Assembly (NCBI GenBank): GCA_029222685.1
Contig: JARHVB010000086.1
Location: 310,001 to 374,000, forward strand
DNA: 64,000 nt
Direction of reading: 5' to 3'
DNA from: Terripilifer ovatus
GTDB taxonomy: Bacteria; Pseudomonadota; Alphaproteobacteria; Rhizobiales; Beijerinckiaceae
How positions within the stretch are numbered: the stretch's first letter is position 1; the number at the start of each line of letters is the position of its first letter. The position numbers and the translations under genes were made by a program. Shown one piece after another: positions 61,484 through 64,000 of the stretch. The notes below the pieces were generated by a model. The model did no database searches. It was not told the origin of the DNA and saw only the letters and a program-made list of their open reading frames with translations.

Positions 61484-61712
61484 ATCCTGCCCCAGTATAC
61501 ATTTCATGACATGTGAGTCTTACGGCTCAATAAAAAAATATGCTTGCAAAAAATATAAATCAAGCCTGCTTCGGGCGCAGCGGCGGTAACAATATACAAG
61601 TCTATATACGGCTCACGACCCGGTAGACTTTATAAATTTGGTTCCGGGCGAATTTCGCTGTCGTACATGCCGGTTATGCTAGGATTAAAATGACCGATTC
61701 CGAGGCAGTAAA

Positions 61713-63932
61713 ATGAAAAAGCCGGCAAGAACCAAGGTAAAACCACTGAAGAAGAGTTCGTCAAAGACGGCTGCCAAAAAAACCGCAGCCAAGAAGTCCC
61801 CAGTAAAGGCGCGCCAATCCGGCAAAGCCGCCGTTCGCCGCACAAAGGTCAGCGCCCCGGTCGCGCCGGCGCGCATCCCCCGTGCGCAAGTCCATCACGG
61901 CCGCACCATCGTCGACGACTTTGCCTGGCTGCGCGCCGACAATTGGCAGAAGGTGCTCAAGACTCCAGCCGCCCTGCCGAAACCGATCCGCAGTTTTCTG
62001 GAAGCCGAAAACAAATATGCCGAAGCGATGCTGGCGCCGGCCAAGGCCCTGCGCAAGCAGCTCGTCAAGGAGATGCGCGGCCGCATCAAGGAAGACGATT
62101 CACAAGTACCCTGCCCCGACGGCCCATGGCTCTATTACGACCGCTATCGCAAGGGCGGACAGCACGCCCTCGTCTGCCGCAAGCCGCGCGACGGCGGCAA
62201 GGAGCAGATCCTTATCGACGGCCAGGCCCTCGGCAAGGGCAAGAAATTCTTCGATCTGGAATCGGCCGAGCATTCGCCGGACCACAATCTCGTCGCCTGG
62301 GCAGCTGACACCAAGGGATCGGAATATTTCGTCATCCGTCTGCGGGACGCAGCCAAGGGCAAGGACCGCCGCGACAAGATCGAGAATACCGACGGCGCAA
62401 TTGCCTGGAGCGCCGACTCGCGCTCCTTCTATTTCGTGCGCATGGACGACAATCATCGACCCTACCGCGTCTATCGCCATCGCGTCGGAAGCAATCCCGA
62501 CACCGATGAACTGGTGTTTGAAGAAGCCGATCCGCGCTGGTTCATCCATCTTTCGAAGACCCGCTCCGGGCGCTTCGTGCGCATCGAGATCGCCGACCAC
62601 GAGACATCGGAAGCCTGCCTGATCGACCTCACGGAAGAAACGCCGCGCCCAACCATCGTCGCCGAACGCCGCGAACATGTGCGCTTCGAAGTCAGCCATC
62701 ATGACGACACGCTGTTCATCCTGACGAATGCCGACGGCGCGGAGGATTTCAAGATCGTGCAAACGCCTGTCGGCAGCCGGTCTTCGGATACATGGAAAGA
62801 CGTGATCCCGCACAAGCAAGGCCGGCTTATCACCGACCTTACAGTGTTCGCCCGCCATCTCGTGCGCGCCGAACTTGAAAACGGCCTGCCGCGCATTGTG
62901 GTGCGCGAGATCGCCAGCGGCGAGGAGCATGAAATCTCCTTCGACGAAGAAGCTTACGATCTCAACCTCGGCGAAGTGCTCGAATTCGACACCAACGTGC
63001 TGCGGTTCAGCTATTCGTCGATGACGACGCCGTGGGAAACCTATGATTACGATATGGTCAGCCGCAAGCGCGTGCTGCGCAAGCGTCAGGAAATTCCGTC
63101 CGGCCACGACCCGCGCAAATACAAGACGCGACGCATCTTCGCCGTGTCGCATGACGGCGTCGAAGTGCCGGTGTCGATCCTCTACGCGCGCAAGACCAAG
63201 CTCGACGGCAGCGCGCCGCTGTTTCTGCAGGGCTACGGCTCCTATGGCTACGCCACGGCCGCGGGCTTTCGCAGCAATATCCTGTCGCTCGTCGATCGCG
63301 GCTTCGTCTATGCCTCGGCCCATATCCGCGGCGGAACCGACAAGGGATGGCGCTGGTATCTCGACGGCAAGCTTGAAAAGAAGCCGAATACGTTTCACGA
63401 CTTCATCGCCTGCGCCAAACATCTGGCGAAGAAGCGTTTCACGTCGGAAGGCAATATCATCGCCATGGGCGGCAGCGCCGGCGGCATGCTGATGGGGGCG
63501 GTGGCGAATATGGCGCCGCAGATTTTCGCGGGCATCATCGCCTCGGTTCCCTTCGTCGACGTGCTCAACACCATGCTCGACGACAGCCTGCCGCTGACGC
63601 CGCCGGAATGGCTCGAATGGGGCAATCCGATTGTCAGTCCGGAAGCTTTCGATGCCATTCGCGCCTATTCGCCCTATGACAACGTGCGGGCGCAATATTA
63701 TCCGCCGATCCTCGCCGAGGGTGGATTGACCGACCCGAGAGTCACCTATTGGGAACCGGCGAAATGGGTGGCGAAGCTGCGCACCGAGATGACCGGCGGA
63801 GGTCCTATCCTGCTGCGCACCAATATGGGCGCCGGGCATGGCGGATCGCCTGGACGGTTTCAACGGCTTGAGGAAATCGCCGTCGAATTCGCCTTCGCCA
63901 TTCTGGCCGCGCAACATAAGTTGAAGGCTTGA
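61713..63932 (+). CDS. S9A prolyl oligopeptidase/oligopeptidase B with basic N-terminal tail
   Basis: 739 residues. Residues about 60-450 form the beta-propeller domain and the rest the alpha/beta-hydrolase domain. The triad is Ser588 (MGGSAGGML), Asp674 (GLTDPRV) and His709 (GAGHGGSP). The family cleaves after basic residues (oligopeptidase B) or prolines. Unusually, the first 50 residues hold 14 Lys and 4 Arg and no acidic residue, in a KTAAKKTAAKKSP-like pattern resembling histone H1-like tails. The core length agrees with oligopeptidase B. The tail is in frame with the core from the annotated ATG. Confidence 0.88.
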   Translation: MKKPARTKVKPLKKSSSKTAAKKTAAKKSPVKARQSGKAAVRRTKVSAPVAPARIPRAQVHHGRTIVDDFAWLRADNWQKVLKTPAALPKPIRSFLEAENKYAEAMLAPAKALRKQLVKEMRGRIKEDDSQVPCPDGPWLYYDRYRKGGQHALVCRKPRDGGKEQILIDGQALGKGKKFFDLESAEHSPDHNLVAWAADTKGSEYFVIRLRDAAKGKDRRDKIENTDGAIAWSADSRSFYFVRMDDNHRPYRVYRHRVGSNPDTDELVFEEADPRWFIHLSKTRSGRFVRIEIADHETSEACLIDLTEETPRPTIVAERREHVRFEVSHHDDTLFILTNADGAEDFKIVQTPVGSRSSDTWKDVIPHKQGRLITDLTVFARHLVRAELENGLPRIVVREIASGEEHEISFDEEAYDLNLGEVLEFDTNVLRFSYSSMTTPWETYDYDMVSRKRVLRKRQEIPSGHDPRKYKTRRIFAVSHDGVEVPVSILYARKTKLDGSAPLFLQGYGSYGYATAAGFRSNILSLVDRGFVYASAHIRGGTDKGWRWYLDGKLEKKPNTFHDFIACAKHLAKKRFTSEGNIIAMGGSAGGMLMGAVANMAPQIFAGIIASVPFVDVLNTMLDDSLPLTPPEWLEWGNPIVSPEAFDAIRAYSPYDNVRAQYYPPILAEGGLTDPRVTYWEPAKWVAKLRTEMTGGGPILLRTNMGAGHGGSPGRFQRLEEIAVEFAFAILAAQHKLKA

Positions 63933-63935
63933 ACG

Positions 63936-64000
63936 ATGATCCTGAACCGGCAAAAGTCACAACTGCTTGTCGTCGACATTCAAGCGCGGCTGCTGCCGGT
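63936..64000 (+). CDS. 5' end of an isochorismatase-like hydrolase (partial)
   Basis: An ATG three bases after the oligopeptidase stop opens a frame that runs off the window. The 21 full codons read MILNRQKSQLLVVDIQARLL and one more. LLVVDIQ-x-RLLP is the first beta strand and catalytic Asp region of the isochorismatase/cysteine hydrolase family. The function cannot be narrowed from the fragment. Confidence 0.6.
   Translation, partial: MILNRQKSQLLVVDIQARLLP

Noticed and set aside
61598..61630. AAGTCTA/TAGACTT pair as a riboswitch or terminator
   Set aside because: Only seven base pairs with a 19-base loop and no T run; too weak to call.
1..64000. CRISPR arrays, tRNA or rRNA genes, transposases, phage integrases
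   Set aside because: None seen: no regularly spaced repeats of 25-40 bases, no cloverleaf-type sequence noticed, and no DDE or tyrosine recombinase proteins among the translations.

Overview
The window looks like chromosomal DNA of an alphaproteobacterium of the order Hyphomicrobiales (Rhizobiales). Evidence: a MucR/Ros regulator, the gene order ccmI-ccmE-ccmF-ccmH, degP, response regulator, sensor kinase, glnE, pleC-like kinase and pepN, many orphan tripartite-type solute-binding proteins, and several short palindromic intergenic repeats of kinds that I associate with this order. I cannot name a genus. No rRNA, tRNA, CRISPR array, transposase or integrase was seen.

Layout. 1-6600: a cation-efflux protein, then a small accessory cluster (ABC-type solute-binding protein, aldo/keto reductase, Rieske oxygenase, and an opposed TctC-type binding protein). 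The first three genes lie between two same-orientation copies of one intergenic repeat. 6500-10610: a three-domain phospholipid acyl-remodelling protein and its TetR regulator, with a strong dyad in the promoter. 10697-26950: a housekeeping block (pepN, pleC-like kinase, glnE, two-component pair, degP, cytochrome c maturation genes). 27010-32130: a lipoprotein, the divergent pobR/pobA pair for 4-hydroxybenzoate, and a PepSY-response regulator-kinase operon.

32200-40600 stands out: its G+C is lower than its surroundings. It carries a helix-turn-helix regulator translationally coupled to six overlapping or closely spaced genes resembling hydrogenase-4/complex I subunits (HyfB, C, E, F, G, I). 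The large subunit has lost all four Ni-Fe cysteine ligands, while the small subunit keeps its 4Fe-4S cysteines. No ferredoxin-type subunit or hydrogenase maturation gene is present. This is best read as an energy-converting hydrogenase-related (Ehr) complex with unknown electron donor and acceptor, and it is the strongest candidate for an undescribed system here.

40700-53000: a trypsin-like protease, a TIM-barrel isomerase, a cupin and Crp/Fnr pair, a YcgN-like protein, a class A penicillin-binding protein, a Baeyer-Villiger monooxygenase, a TauD-type dioxygenase with a VOC protein and a TctC-type binding protein, and a DUF1214/DUF1254 pair. 53200-64000: a DivJ-like kinase operon, sufE, an unusual in-frame fusion of an exported solute-binding protein with an acyl-CoA-dehydrogenase-type monooxygenase under a MarR regulator, an aldolase, mucR, and an oligopeptidase B with a histone-like basic tail. 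Four solute-binding proteins (one inside the fusion) and one remnant occur without any permease or ATPase gene, each in the neighbourhood of oxidoreductases, which suggests repeated recruitment into catabolic clusters.
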